This document shows, piece after piece, positions 52,434 to 62,021 of a stretch of DNA of 64,000 nt. The position numbers were made by a program, and so were the translations under genes. Every line of letters starts with the position of its first letter. The first letter of the stretch is position 1. Below the pieces are notes generated by a model. That model was given only the letters and a program-made list of their open reading frames with translations. It made no database searches and was not told the origin of the DNA. Origin of the DNA: JANNUT01 sp046331425 (GTDB taxonomy: Bacteria; Acidobacteriota; Polarisedimenticolia; J045); the NCBI GenBank assembly GCA_046331425.1, contig JAXLQU010000014.1:1-64000 (forward strand), read 5' to 3'.

Positions 52434-55133
52434 ATGGAAGCGTTGATTCTGCTGGGGCTCATCTTCTTCGTCAGCGGCCCGGTTGCGATCGTGATTGCAC
52501 TCGTGCTGTTGGGGCGCGTGCGGCGACTGGAAGTCGAGATGCGTGCGTGGCGACACGAGTTCTTGACGGCAACGCCCGTCGCCACGACGCCGCCGCCCGC
52601 CACAGTGACTCGAGCGGCAAGGGTGCCTGCGGCCGACTCCGGCGCTCTTGCATCGCCAACGCCGCCGGTCGCCGCCGCGCGCGAGACGTTGGTCGAGGAG
52701 CCGGCGCCGGCACCTGCAGCACCCTCACCTCCGGCCGAAAGACCGATGACCGAGACTCCCCGCGCGGACGTCGAGCCTGCGACCACCACTACCCCTCCCC
52801 TGCAGATCCCTCCGCTGTCGGATCAACCAGCCGTGTCGCTGGAAGAACGATTGGGCGCACGGCTTCCGGTTTGGATCGGCTCGATCGCGCTCACCCTCGC
52901 CGGTGCGTTCTTGGTGAAGTACAGCTTCGATCATGGGTGGGTGACCCCCACCATGAGGGTCGCACTCGGGTTGTTGCTCGGTGTGAGTTTGCTCGGCGTG
53001 GGCGAGTGGATGCGGGCGCGTGTGTCGCTGATCGGTCGAGGATTGACTGCGGCAGGAATCGCCGATCTGTTTGCCGCGCTATTGGCCGGAGTGCATCTGT
53101 ATCACTTGATTCCGCCGCTTCTCGGCTTTGGATTGATGGCAGCGACCGCCGGTGCGGCAGTGGTGTTGTCGTTGCGACAAGGCCCGATGATCGCCGTGAT
53201 CGGTTTGGTCGGCGGGTTTCTCACACCGGCGTTGATCGGCAGCGATAACCCGAACCCGTGGGGCCTGTTCGGATATCTGTTCTTGCTGCAGCTCTGCCTG
53301 TTGACGGTCACACGACGACGCGCCTGGATGTCGATCGCGGCGTTGACGTTGATCGCCTCGGTGCTGTGGGCACTCTCGATTCATGCTCTGCAAGACAGCG
53401 CTCGCTTCATCGTGCCGGCCGGGTTGTTCATGGTCGCAACGACGCTGTTGTTTCTTTGGGCCGCGCGACCTGGAACCGACACCGGTTGGGGTGAGGCCAA
53501 GGACGCGTGGATGCTTCGCGCCATCGCCAGCGGATTGGGTTTGGTGGGGACCGGTGCGATCGCTCTGAGGCATGGTTTTGGCCCCACCGAGTGGGGATTC
53601 TTGGCGATCGTGTCGCTGGCTTTGATCGTGCTCGCACGCTTCGATGCAGGTCTCCAAGCGTTGCCGCTCTTTGCGCTCGCGGCAAGCCTGGTGATCTATC
53701 TAATCTCCGCCACGATCACCACCGATCCACTCGACACATCCGCGGCGGGCTGGACGGCGATCGCGATGGGAGCCTTGTTCGCCGTCGGCTCATCGGTGGC
53801 CTTGCTGCGTGCGCAAGCACGCGCGGTGCTCGCGACCACGGCAGCGCTGAGCGTTGCGCTCTTTTTTGCAGCGGCATGGTGGGTGCTGTCGCGCGCGCCC
53901 GGCTTCACACCGATGGTGCCGTGGGGAATCATCGCGCTGGCCTGCGGCGGCGTGACGATCGCGATGGCGTTCGTGGTCGCCCGTCGCGACCGTGGTGTCG
54001 GCGACACCGAGCACGCACTCGCAGCCTGCGCTTTGGCCGCCACCGGTTTGATCGCTGCGGCAGTTCCGCTGGAACTCGAGCGCGCGTGGCTGACGGTTGC
54101 GTGGGCGCTGCAAGCTGCCGCGCTGACCTGGATCTATCCGCGCGTGCGGGTTGACGCGCTGCCGTTCGCGGCCGGCGCGTTGGCTTCTGCGGTGATGGTG
54201 CGATTGCTGCTCAACCCTGCTGTGGTACTCGAGTACCCGATCGGCACCACGCCGTTGATCAACTGGCTCGCGTACGGCTATGGCGTGCCGATCGTCGCCT
54301 TCATCGTCGGGGCGGTTGCTGCGCGGCGAGAGGGCCCGGCTTGGCTGGCGCGACTGTTGGAATGGAGCGCGGTGCTGTCAGGCACGGCGTTGGTCGCGCT
54401 GAATATCCGCCATCTTTGGCATCCGTACGACGGACTTGGATTCCGCCCCGAGCAAGCGAACGACACGCTGTTCTCCGAGGCTTCGGCCTACGCGGTCGCG
54501 CTCGGCATGCTCGGCTTGTTGCTGATGTGGGCCTCGAAGCGAGTGCAGGACCCGCCGGCGTTGTACTTCGGTGGCCCAGCGCTCGCTGGCTTCAGTCTGC
54601 TGTGGGCGTTCCTGGTCATGGGACTGATCGAGAACCCGGTGTTTTCCGGCGACCCTGTCGGTGGGCTGCCTGTCATCAACCTGTTGTGGTTCGGATACGG
54701 AATCCCTGCCGTCGTCGCGTTGCTCTTGGGCTCATGGTTATCCAAGCGAGAAAAGCTCGAGATGCTCGGCCCCGTGTCGCAAGTGCTGGCGCTCGTCCTT
54801 GCGTTCTTGTTGTTGTCGCTGCAAGTCCGGCAAGCGTTCCACGGCACGATTCTCAAAGGCGGCGGTGTGAGCGATGTCGAGATGTGGAGTTATTCGATCG
54901 CGTACTTGGTGTTCGGAACGGCACTGCTGATTCTCGGAATTCGAGTCGACCGCGCCCTGTTGCGGCATGCCTCGTTGGCCGTGATGTTGGTGGCCGTCGG
55001 AAAGGTTTTCTTGTTCGACACGTCCGAACTGCACGACCTGTGGCGCGTCGTGAGTTATCTGGGACTCGGCGTCAGCTTGATGTTCTTGGCTTGGCTGTAT
55101 CGCCGCTTCGTGATCGCGGAAAAGTCCCCGTGA
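52434..55133 (+). CDS. DUF2339 polytopic membrane protein
   Basis: The 899-residue protein starts MEALILLG. An N-terminal membrane helix and an Ala/Pro-rich cytoplasmic stretch (about 55-130) precede the DUF2339 core, which opens with RLPVWIGSIALTLAGAFLVK. About 24 further membrane helices run to the C-terminus (FLAWLYRRFVIAEKSP). The family is widespread in Gram-negatives and almost always paired with DUF3999, as here. An envelope role is suspected but unproven. Its TGA overlaps the next GTG by four bases (GTGA), so the genes are translationally coupled. Confidence 0.9.
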   Translation: MEALILLGLIFFVSGPVAIVIALVLLGRVRRLEVEMRAWRHEFLTATPVATTPPPATVTRAARVPAADSGALASPTPPVAAARETLVEEPAPAPAAPSPPAERPMTETPRADVEPATTTTPPLQIPPLSDQPAVSLEERLGARLPVWIGSIALTLAGAFLVKYSFDHGWVTPTMRVALGLLLGVSLLGVGEWMRARVSLIGRGLTAAGIADLFAALLAGVHLYHLIPPLLGFGLMAATAGAAVVLSLRQGPMIAVIGLVGGFLTPALIGSDNPNPWGLFGYLFLLQLCLLTVTRRRAWMSIAALTLIASVLWALSIHALQDSARFIVPAGLFMVATTLLFLWAARPGTDTGWGEAKDAWMLRAIASGLGLVGTGAIALRHGFGPTEWGFLAIVSLALIVLARFDAGLQALPLFALAASLVIYLISATITTDPLDTSAAGWTAIAMGALFAVGSSVALLRAQARAVLATTAALSVALFFAAAWWVLSRAPGFTPMVPWGIIALACGGVTIAMAFVVARRDRGVGDTEHALAACALAATGLIAAAVPLELERAWLTVAWALQAAALTWIYPRVRVDALPFAAGALASAVMVRLLLNPAVVLEYPIGTTPLINWLAYGYGVPIVAFIVGAVAARREGPAWLARLLEWSAVLSGTALVALNIRHLWHPYDGLGFRPEQANDTLFSEASAYAVALGMLGLLLMWASKRVQDPPALYFGGPALAGFSLLWAFLVMGLIENPVFSGDPVGGLPVINLLWFGYGIPAVVALLLGSWLSKREKLEMLGPVSQVLALVLAFLLLSLQVRQAFHGTILKGGGVSDVEMWSYSIAYLVFGTALLILGIRVDRALLRHASLAVMLVAVGKVFLFDTSELHDLWRVVSYLGLGVSLMFLAWLYRRFVIAEKSP

Positions 55134-56941
55134 AGAAGCTTGCGCTGTTGGCGTGCTGCGCCGCGGTTTGCCAGCCGATCTCCGCGCAGTCGACTCGCTC
55201 GCCGCTCGTCAACACCTGGACGATCGCCGTCGATCGAGCGGGGCCGGTGTTGGTACCGCTCGATAGCCGCGCGCTCGCCGCCGGCATCGCTAGCGGTGTC
55301 GAACTTCGCGATCCCGCTGGCGGGGTGATCGAGGCGTCCGTCGCACGCGCACCGGCCGGAACGATCGACCCCGCGCTGATCGCGCTGAATGAAACCGACA
55401 CCGGTTGGCGCCTGGTCTTCGACCTCGGGCCGATCCCGTCGACCCACGATCGACTCGAGTTGATTTCCGCCACACTCGGTCATGCTTCCGGCTGCGTCCT
55501 GGAGGCCAGCGACGATCTGCAACGATTTCGCCTGTTGACGCGTGGCGATCTGTTCTGGATCGGCCAGGGGAGCACGTTGCGACATGGCTCGATCGAATAT
55601 GCGGCGGCCTCCGAACGATTCCTTCAACTGCGCTGGCCGCGCGCCGCGGGGTTGCCGCACTTCGACAACGTGCATGTCCACGCACTGGACGAAGATGGTC
55701 ACCCGCCGCTCGAGATCGAACTACCGCTTCATGACGTGACCGATCGCCATTGGTTCGAGCTCCCATCCGGCACGCCTCCGATCGAGAAACTGCGCTGGGA
55801 ATTCGCGCCGGGAACCGGCCCGACAACCACACTCGTGTTGCACGGCGACAATCGGCGATGGACCACGCTCGGCTTCGTCAAAGGCACCGAATTCGAGTTC
55901 CCTCAACCACGCGATGGAAACAGCGCCGTGCGATTGGAGACACGCGGGTCTGACCAGACGAACCCGCCGCCGCTTCACGTCGTTGGGCTCACGGCGATGC
56001 AATGGCTGCTGTTCGAAGCGAAGCAGCCCGGGGCGTACACGCTACGGGCCGGCGGCAACGGTCCACTGCTCGCCGCCAGTCCGCGTGGCGTCGTGCAAGC
56101 GGGTCGCTTGTCGGATCCTCGACGCAGCATCGATTCCGCACTGCCGCGCGCGCCGTTCGAACCGCGACCGATCGAACTTCCGCCGCGCGCTCGACGCTTC
56201 GCTTTGCAACTGCCCGCCGGTACTGCGGGTGCGGTGCGGGTGCCGTTCTCGGAGTCGTTACTGAACGCCGTGGGAGGTGACACACACCGACTGCGACTGA
56301 TGACCGGCGATGCCGTCGTCCCGTTCCTCGTCGAGACCAGCGTCGTGCCTGAACTCGCCATGATTCGACGTGGCGCAGAACTCCTCGACACCATGCTTCC
56401 ATCGACAGGCGGAATGATCACGCAGTTGGAGTTGAGCGGAATCGACCCAGGTCCCGCCGGGCTCGACATTTCGTTCTCGCTGGGCGGCGAGCGGGCGCTG
56501 CGTTGGACCGAACACTTCACACGACGCGATCCAGAGGGCGACGCGCCCACCAACTATCTCGTCGATTTCCGCCCTCGCGCCGATCAACGACGATTGACGA
56601 TCAGCGGTCTTCACGAGAGCGCGGTGAAACATGCCACCCTGCGGTTGTGGCGTGAGGAGGATGCGTGGCTGTTCGTGAAACCTGCCGGCGAGATCGACTT
56701 GGTCGATGGCTTCACCCCCGACCCAGGCCCCTTCTCGGAGCTCGAACCGTTCCGCCCGACACTCACCCGTGAGGCCGCGCTCGCTTCGATCCAAATCGAA
56801 GCGCGGACGCCCGCCAGCACAGATGATCGTTGGTCTCGTCCACTCTTGATCGCGGCCGAGATCCTGGTTGCAGCGATTCTGTTGTTTGTTCTGTGGCGCG
56901 CGGCCCGGCGGTCGACGCATAATCCGCGCGCCGGTGTCTGA
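55130..56941 (+). CDS. DUF3999-family exported protein
   Basis: The 603-residue protein starts with GTG 55130 (MKKLALLACC), overlapping the DUF2339 stop. Its signal peptide is cleaved near PISAQST. A large strand-rich periplasmic domain follows (FDLGPIPSTHDRLELISATL, ELPLHDVTDRHWFELPSGT). One C-terminal membrane helix (LLIAAEILVAAILLFVLW) with a basic tail (RAARRST) ends it. The type-I-like topology suits a partner of the DUF2339 channel-like protein. The family assignment is based on position and topology; no catalytic motif is seen. Confidence 0.75.
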   Translation: MKKLALLACCAAVCQPISAQSTRSPLVNTWTIAVDRAGPVLVPLDSRALAAGIASGVELRDPAGGVIEASVARAPAGTIDPALIALNETDTGWRLVFDLGPIPSTHDRLELISATLGHASGCVLEASDDLQRFRLLTRGDLFWIGQGSTLRHGSIEYAAASERFLQLRWPRAAGLPHFDNVHVHALDEDGHPPLEIELPLHDVTDRHWFELPSGTPPIEKLRWEFAPGTGPTTTLVLHGDNRRWTTLGFVKGTEFEFPQPRDGNSAVRLETRGSDQTNPPPLHVVGLTAMQWLLFEAKQPGAYTLRAGGNGPLLAASPRGVVQAGRLSDPRRSIDSALPRAPFEPRPIELPPRARRFALQLPAGTAGAVRVPFSESLLNAVGGDTHRLRLMTGDAVVPFLVETSVVPELAMIRRGAELLDTMLPSTGGMITQLELSGIDPGPAGLDISFSLGGERALRWTEHFTRRDPEGDAPTNYLVDFRPRADQRRLTISGLHESAVKHATLRLWREEDAWLFVKPAGEIDLVDGFTPDPGPFSELEPFRPTLTREAALASIQIEARTPASTDDRWSRPLLIAAEILVAAILLFVLWRAARRSTHNPRAGV

Positions 56942-57375
56942 TGAGCTACGACAAAGACAAACGAAAAGACAAAGATCGCGATCGTCCCAAATCGCCCCCG
57001 CCGGATCGCCCCGATCTTGGTAACGACGAACAGGTCAAGCGACTCAAGCGCGGGATGGAACGCTCGGCGGCAGAAGTCATTCGCTGCCAGAAGTGCGGTC
57101 ACCAACAACAAAAGGAAGCGGCGATCATCGGGCCGCTGTCAACCTGCGACAAGTGCGACACCGCCCTGCATTCCTGCCGGCACTGTTTGCACTTCATGCC
57201 CGATGCACGATTTCAGTGTCGAAAACCGGTACCGGTAGCGATCGTCGACAAGTGGGCTGCCAACGATTGCATCGCTTTTGAACCGCGACTGGTCTTGGAT
57301 TCGACGGGCCGGCGTGTCGAAGGCCAAGCGGCCAAGAACGCCAAGAACATCTTCGACTCACTCTTCAAAAAATAG
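56941..57375 (+). CDS. Small zinc-ribbon-like protein with a charged N-terminus
   Basis: The 144-residue protein starts at the last base of the preceding TGA (TGATG). An Asp/Lys/Arg-rich N-terminus (about 1-40, DKDKRKDKDRDRPK) leads to cysteine pairs suited to zinc binding: CQKCGH, CDKCDTALHSCRHC and FQC. FEPRLVLDSTGRRVEG and a KNIFDSLFKK tail follow. The charged tail could bind nucleic acid or membranes. It closes the DUF2339-DUF3999 operon; homologues of unknown function are often found beside other genes. Function unknown. Confidence 0.8.
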   Translation: MSYDKDKRKDKDRDRPKSPPPDRPDLGNDEQVKRLKRGMERSAAEVIRCQKCGHQQQKEAAIIGPLSTCDKCDTALHSCRHCLHFMPDARFQCRKPVPVAIVDKWAANDCIAFEPRLVLDSTGRRVEGQAAKNAKNIFDSLFKK

Positions 57376-57706
57376 GGGCAACCCTCGGGCTGCCCCCGTA
57401 CCCCGTACTGCGATCCTGACCGACGCCCTCGGTTCGTGCCGCTCACGCACGCCCCATCAGGACGCCACCCACCACTCCCAACAACACCCACGGCAGCCAC
57501 TTCAGTCACCGATGCGTGCGCCGATCGACGCGTCGTTCGTGCCTCGGGGATCCCCTGTCCAAGTGACCGCGATCCGTCATTGGCGTGAAGAGCAATCACC
57601 ATGCCGACGCAGTGCTTCGACACAAGCCATCTACGGACCGTGGGTTACGTTTCACGGCGTGCGCGACGCCGTCCCGCTTCGAGACGATGCTGACGATTTC
57701 GTACCG
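57376..57706. other. Intergenic region; possible short hydrophobic peptide
   Basis: These 331 bases lie between convergent genes. An imperfect hairpin GGGGCA...TGCCCC begins right after the zinc-ribbon stop (57375-57396). On the minus strand, codons 57505-57443 read LKWLPWVLLGVVGGVLMGRA then stop. This looks like a membrane segment, but it directly follows a stop codon and has no ATG/GTG start, so no gene is called. Confidence 0.35.
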
Positions 57707-58618
57707 CTAGCGCAGCGATTCCGATGTCCCGGAGGTTGCGAACTGAAAATACTTGGCGGTGATCGTCAGCCCCGCACCATCGCGCAGCCACCGTGAGGTC
57801 TCGACGATTTTTGCGACGTCGACCCCCGTCTCGATGTTCATCCGGCCGAGCAGATGCAGCAGATCCTCGGTCGCGAGATTTCCCGACGCCCCGGGAGCAT
57901 ACGGGCACCCCCCGATGCCGCCCGCCGATGTATCGAGCGTGCGCGCACCCTGGTCCAGCACCGCGTACGCATTGGCCAACCCGGTGCCGCGCGTGTCGTG
58001 AAAGTGGAAGGCGATTCGCTCGGCGCCAAACGCGCCGATAAAGCGTTGCGCGGCGGCGCGGACTTGGTCGGGATGACCCATTCCGGTGGTATCGCCCAAC
58101 GATATCTCGCTGACCCCGATCGAGGCGTAGTGGTCGGCGATTCGATGCGTGACGTCGAGCGACACATTCCCCTCGAACGGGCAGCCGAAAACGACCGAGA
58201 TATACCCGCGCAGCGTCAGGCCGTGCGTCGACGCCTCGCGCGCCAGCGCTTCATTTTCTGCCAGCCCATCGGCAATCGAGCGATTGAGGTTTCTTCGACT
58301 GTGCGATTCGGTCGCCGACATCAGCAAGCAACCGTGCGTAACCCCAGCCGCGATTGCACGCTCCAAGCCTCGTCGATTCGGAATCAGGGCCCAATAGCGA
58401 ACTCCGTCGTGGCGTGGGAGCTGCGGCACCAGCGCATCGCTCTCGGACATCTGGGGCACCCACCTGGGATGCACGAAGGCACCGACCTCGATGTCCTTCA
58501 GACCGGCATCGACGAGCCGCGCAACAAACTCCAGTTTCTGTGACAAGGGAAGCAGTTTGGATTCGTTCTGCAATCCGTCACGCGGGCCGACCTCGAAAAT
58601 GCGAACTGAACCGGGCAT
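57707..58618 (-). CDS. mvaB: Hydroxymethylglutaryl-CoA lyase
   Basis: The 303-residue protein starts MPGSVRIFEVGPRDG. It cleaves HMG-CoA to acetyl-CoA and acetoacetate (leucine catabolism). The HMGL-like TIM barrel has the N-terminal GPRDGLQNE metal motif, VFGCPFEGNV, metal-binding His in AFHFHDTRGTGLANAY, and the signature GGIGGCPYAPGASGNLATED with the catalytic Cys. The length matches the family. An alternative ATG eight codons upstream exists (58642). No other leucine-pathway gene is adjacent, so it acts outside a local operon. Confidence 0.95.
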   Translation of the reverse strand: MPGSVRIFEVGPRDGLQNESKLLPLSQKLEFVARLVDAGLKDIEVGAFVHPRWVPQMSESDALVPQLPRHDGVRYWALIPNRRGLERAIAAGVTHGCLLMSATESHSRRNLNRSIADGLAENEALAREASTHGLTLRGYISVVFGCPFEGNVSLDVTHRIADHYASIGVSEISLGDTTGMGHPDQVRAAAQRFIGAFGAERIAFHFHDTRGTGLANAYAVLDQGARTLDTSAGGIGGCPYAPGASGNLATEDLLHLLGRMNIETGVDVAKIVETSRWLRDGAGLTITAKYFQFATSGTSESLR

Positions 58619-58654
58619 GTGGCAACGATAGCGCAGTGCCACGCCGCGCGCGTG

Positions 58655-59668
58655 TTACTTGCGCTCCTTGGTCTTGGGGTTCAACACACTGGCCGGAACC
58701 GGATCGGGCTCACCTTCGACCTGAAGACGCAGGCGTTTGATCTCAGCCGCCCAGTCCTTCGCCGAGAGATACGCATTGATCTCGTCGAGCACCACCTGAT
58801 CCTCAGGCACGTCGTACACGCCCGCATCGAGGATTTCCGCCTTGGCGGCGGCCTCCGTCGTGTCGGACTTCGGCGCCTCGAGCCAGGTCTTCTTGATTGC
58901 GGCGTACGGGTGCACGACCGGAATCGCCTGATACACATACGCACCCAACGAATTGCGTGCGATCAACGTCACCGGGCCCGACGTCTTGACCCGTTCCTTT
59001 CCTTTGCCGGTGAGCACACCGTCGGCTGGATGTCCGGCCAACAGTCTCGGCCCTGGTGAATCCGGCGTGATCACCCACACCAGATGCGAACCTTCGACCG
59101 TGAACTCGAACTGCACTTCATTGGCGCCTGTGAGAATCGTCGGGAACAACTTCCAATCGGCTATGCGCAGTACGTTGCCGCGCTCGGGCGTGGTGCGCAG
59201 CACCACGCTGCGCAGATCGTCCGAACTATCGCGATCCCAGGCAGCCAACGCGCCGGCGCGACGCAGCGACGCTTCCACCATGTCGTCTTCTTTCAGCGTT
59301 TCGCCGGCAACCCAGACCTCGCAAACCGCGACGCGGCCTTGCGGGAGGTTTGCACCCTCGCAGGTGCCAAGCGATTGCTGCTGTTTCCCCTTACCTGCTT
59401 TGCGTACATCGAGCGTCCAACTCGATTCAAAGTTCACCGGCGTCTGATTCTCGATCAGCGTGCGAACCAGGATTCGGCGCTCGGCGCCGCTCATCGCAAT
59501 GTCGTAGGTCTTCAGATCGATGATCGCCAAATTGCCGGGCGCACCGGCCGGCGCCGCCGTCACCGGTGGGTCGAGTTCTTTCTTGGCTGAGGTATCGGGC
59601 GAATGGAGCAGGGCAAGCCCGCTCACAACGGCCAGAGCGAAGCGCAATGCAGCGCGGGTCGGTCGCAC
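58655..59668 (-). CDS. Secreted protein of unknown function
   Basis: The 337-residue protein starts with GTG 59668, six bases after GGAGG. Its signal peptide covers ALRFALAVVSGLALLHSPDT. The mature chain opens with a Pro/Ala stretch (ELDPPVTAAPAGAPG) and is strand-rich (LVRTLIENQTPVNFESSWTL; NVLRIADWKLFPTILTGANE). It carries one Cys pair (LGTCEG, VAVCEV). The C-terminal third is a helical, charged region ending PKTKERK. No family is recognised. It ends 37 bases upstream of the HMG-CoA lyase start on the same strand; co-transcription is possible. Confidence 0.6.
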   Translation of the reverse strand: MRPTRAALRFALAVVSGLALLHSPDTSAKKELDPPVTAAPAGAPGNLAIIDLKTYDIAMSGAERRILVRTLIENQTPVNFESSWTLDVRKAGKGKQQQSLGTCEGANLPQGRVAVCEVWVAGETLKEDDMVEASLRRAGALAAWDRDSSDDLRSVVLRTTPERGNVLRIADWKLFPTILTGANEVQFEFTVEGSHLVWVITPDSPGPRLLAGHPADGVLTGKGKERVKTSGPVTLIARNSLGAYVYQAIPVVHPYAAIKKTWLEAPKSDTTEAAAKAEILDAGVYDVPEDQVVLDEINAYLSAKDWAAEIKRLRLQVEGEPDPVPASVLNPKTKERK

Positions 59669-59764
59669 TTGGAGCCTCCGGAGAGCTACTTCTTCCCTGG
59701 CGGAATATAGGTGAGGCGGGTCCGAATACCAGTCATCGCCGCCGGATCGCCCCGCATCGGTCCA

Positions 59765-59770
59765 TATAAT
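59765..59770 (+). promoter_or_regulatory. Probable -10 box of a leaderless alcohol dehydrogenase transcript
   Basis: A perfect TATAAT ends six bases before the ATG at 59777. A normal 6-7 base spacing to the start site would put +1 on the A of the ATG, with no room for a ribosome binding site. No clear -35 was seen. Confidence 0.5.
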
Positions 59771-59776
59771 CCGGGC

Positions 59777-60820
59777 ATGAGCGCGTCCAGCATCCGCCGA
59801 GTCCGGCTCTACGAGCATGGCGGCCCCGAGCGGCTGCAGTTCGAGACGGCGCCCCTGCCCGAGCCTGGGCCGGGTGAGGTTCGAATCCGGATGGAGGCGG
59901 TGGCCCTCAACCACCTCGACCTATGGGTCCGCCGTGGAGTCCCGGGAGCCAGGTTTCCGCTGCCGCTGGTGGTGGGCTCGGATGGAGCCGGAACGGTCGA
60001 TCGGCTCGGCGAGGGGGTCCGGGGTCTACAACTTGGCCAACGCGTCTGCGTGCTGCCGGGTCTCGGGTGCGGCCACTGTCTGGCCTGTCATCAGGGGCGC
60101 GACAACGAATGCCCCGACTACAAGATCCTGGGCGAGAGCACGGACGGCACCACGGCGGAGGCGATCGTCATTCCGGCGTCGAATCTGATGGCTGCGCCAG
60201 AAAACCTCGATGCGGTGCAGGCCGCGTCGTTCGGGCTCACGTTCCTGACCGCATGGAACATGCTGATTCACAAAGCGCGCTTGCAACCCGGCCAGACGGT
60301 TTTGATTCACGCCGGAGCGTCGGGCGTCAGCGCTGCCGCGATTCAGATTGCCAGACAGCTCGGCGCGCTCGTCGCCGCCACCGCTAGTTCAGAAACGAAG
60401 CGGGATTTGGCGACGCGACTGGGCGCCGACGCCGTACTCCCCTCGCGCGATCCTGAATGGTTCCAGGCGGCGCGAAGGTTCTCACCGCAGGGTTTCGACG
60501 TGGTGTTCGATCACGTGGGAGCCGACACCTTCGCTCCATCGCTAAGGCTCTTGCGCAAGGGCGGACGCTATGTCTTTTGCGGAGCGACGTCGGGCTTCGA
60601 GTTGAAAACCGATTTTCGTGTGGTGTTTTTCAAGAATCTCGAAATCCTCGGTTCGACCATGGGGCGAAAGGCCGATCTGCGCCAGATCGCCGCACTGTTT
60701 GCCGCGGGCCGCTTGGTGCCGACAGTCGATCGTGTGTTCGCATTCGATGAACTCGCCGAGGCTCACCGACAACTGGAGGAACGCCACGTGAGCGGAAAGA
60801 TCGTGGTGACGATCCAGTAG
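59777..60820 (+). CDS. Zinc-type MDR alcohol dehydrogenase / quinone oxidoreductase
   Basis: The 347-residue protein starts MSASSIRRVR. It is an NAD(P)H-dependent oxidoreductase of the medium-chain family. The structural zinc lobe is intact (C-x2-C-x2-C-x7-C in GCGHCLACHQGRDNEC). The catalytic-zinc positions are replaced (ALNHLDLWVRRG; GSDGAGTVDR), as in quinone-oxidoreductase-like members with structural zinc only. The Rossmann motif is HAGASGVSAAAIQIARQLGA. The substrate is probably a small alkenal or quinone. A TATAAT lies right before the start, and no Shine-Dalgarno is visible, so the mRNA may be leaderless. It is divergent to the secreted-protein gene. Confidence 0.9.
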   Translation: MSASSIRRVRLYEHGGPERLQFETAPLPEPGPGEVRIRMEAVALNHLDLWVRRGVPGARFPLPLVVGSDGAGTVDRLGEGVRGLQLGQRVCVLPGLGCGHCLACHQGRDNECPDYKILGESTDGTTAEAIVIPASNLMAAPENLDAVQAASFGLTFLTAWNMLIHKARLQPGQTVLIHAGASGVSAAAIQIARQLGALVAATASSETKRDLATRLGADAVLPSRDPEWFQAARRFSPQGFDVVFDHVGADTFAPSLRLLRKGGRYVFCGATSGFELKTDFRVVFFKNLEILGSTMGRKADLRQIAALFAAGRLVPTVDRVFAFDELAEAHRQLEERHVSGKIVVTIQ

Positions 60821-60863
60821 CGGCCGCTCGACGAACGGGCCCTTGACCGACCGACGCGCACCG

Positions 60864-62021
60864 CTACTTGGTCGCGAACGGAATCGTCTGAGGGCCGGGC
60901 CCGCCACAGAGGCGACGATGCTCTTGCATCGCGAAACGGTCGGTCATGCCGGCGATGTAATCGCAAGCAGCGCGCAGCGCACCGTCGTGTTCGACCCGAG
61001 CCTGATACCGAGCCGGCATCTCGTGCGGCGTCGCGGTGTAGGCTGTGAACAACTCGTGCAGCACACGCGAGAAGAACTCCTTGGTCTCTTGGATTCGCGG
61101 ATGCCGGTAGAGCGACTGGCGCAGGAACGTCTTCAACGTGCGATTGGCTGCCGCGGTGGCTGGCGGCAGCGCAACGATCCACTCGGGTTGCGCACGCACG
61201 TCGGCCAAGCTGTCGATCCCGCGATGACGCAACTCGTGCTCGATGTTGCCGCACAGATCGCTGACCAAGCGGTCGATCACTCCCCGCAGCGCGATCTTGG
61301 CCCACATCCAACTGCCGTGTCCCGGCCAGCGCTTTGCGGCCGAAGCGTACGGCTCACCGAACAGCGGCACAGCCTCGACCAACGATTCCAAGTCCAGCAA
61401 TCGCGATTCCAAGCCGTCTTCGATGTCGTGATGGTTGTAGGCGATCTCATCGACCAGATCGATCATCTGCGCTTCGATCGGCGGGGGCGTCGTCGGGTCG
61501 TAGTCGCGACTCTCGGGAATCTTCGCCAGCTCCGGCGGACCGCTGTGCTTGACGATTCCTTCCCGCGTTTCCCATGTCAGATTCAGTCCGGGAAAATCGG
61601 GATAACGCTGCTCGAGTTGTTCGACGATTCGCAAGGCCTGACGGTTGTGCGAAAACCCTCCGATCGACGCCAGCAGCGGATCGAGAACTTCCTCGCCGAG
61701 ATGTCCGAACGGCGTGTGTCCAATGTCATGCGACAGCGCGAGCGACTCGGCCAGGTCGTCGTTGAGGCCCAAGCGGCGCGCGACGGTGCGAGCGATTTGC
61801 GAAACCTCGATCGAATGCGTCAGACGTGTGCGGTAGTGGTCGCCCTCGTGGTTGACGAAAACCTGGGTCTTGTACTCCAGGCGTCGAAACGCACGAGAGT
61901 GAATGATCCGGTCGCGATCGCGCGCATACGCGTTGCGGTAACGGTGCTCCGCCTCTGAGTAGCGGCGGCCGCGGCTCTCCTCGTCACGTTGTGCGTACGG
62001 GGCGAGCGCGCGGTCGGTCAC
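60864..62021 (-). CDS. dgt: Deoxyguanosinetriphosphate triphosphohydrolase
   Basis: The 385-residue protein starts with GTG, overlapping the ferredoxin stop by four bases (GTGA). It hydrolyses dGTP to deoxyguanosine and triphosphate. HD-domain metal ligands are visible: HSIEVSQIART (His) and LSHDIGHTPFGHLGEEVL (HD plus the second His), then DLVDEIAYNHHDIEDG further on. The length fits the bacterial type 2 subfamily. Coupling to a 7Fe ferredoxin gene is unusual functionally and may be incidental. No terminator was recognised between it and the convergent alcohol dehydrogenase gene. Confidence 0.96.
   Translation of the reverse strand: MTDRALAPYAQRDEESRGRRYSEAEHRYRNAYARDRDRIIHSRAFRRLEYKTQVFVNHEGDHYRTRLTHSIEVSQIARTVARRLGLNDDLAESLALSHDIGHTPFGHLGEEVLDPLLASIGGFSHNRQALRIVEQLEQRYPDFPGLNLTWETREGIVKHSGPPELAKIPESRDYDPTTPPPIEAQMIDLVDEIAYNHHDIEDGLESRLLDLESLVEAVPLFGEPYASAAKRWPGHGSWMWAKIALRGVIDRLVSDLCGNIEHELRHRGIDSLADVRAQPEWIVALPPATAAANRTLKTFLRQSLYRHPRIQETKEFFSRVLHELFTAYTATPHEMPARYQARVEHDGALRAACDYIAGMTDRFAMQEHRRLCGGPGPQTIPFATK

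Noticed and set aside
54341..55129. Upstream extension of the DUF3999 frame into the DUF2339 gene
   Set aside because: The extended part is Arg-rich shadow sequence; the GTG at 55130 starts a clear signal peptide and overlaps the previous stop.
57443..57505. Short hydrophobic peptide (LKWLPWVLLGVVGG...)
   Set aside because: It directly follows a stop codon and has no start codon or ribosome site; mentioned in the intergenic entry only.
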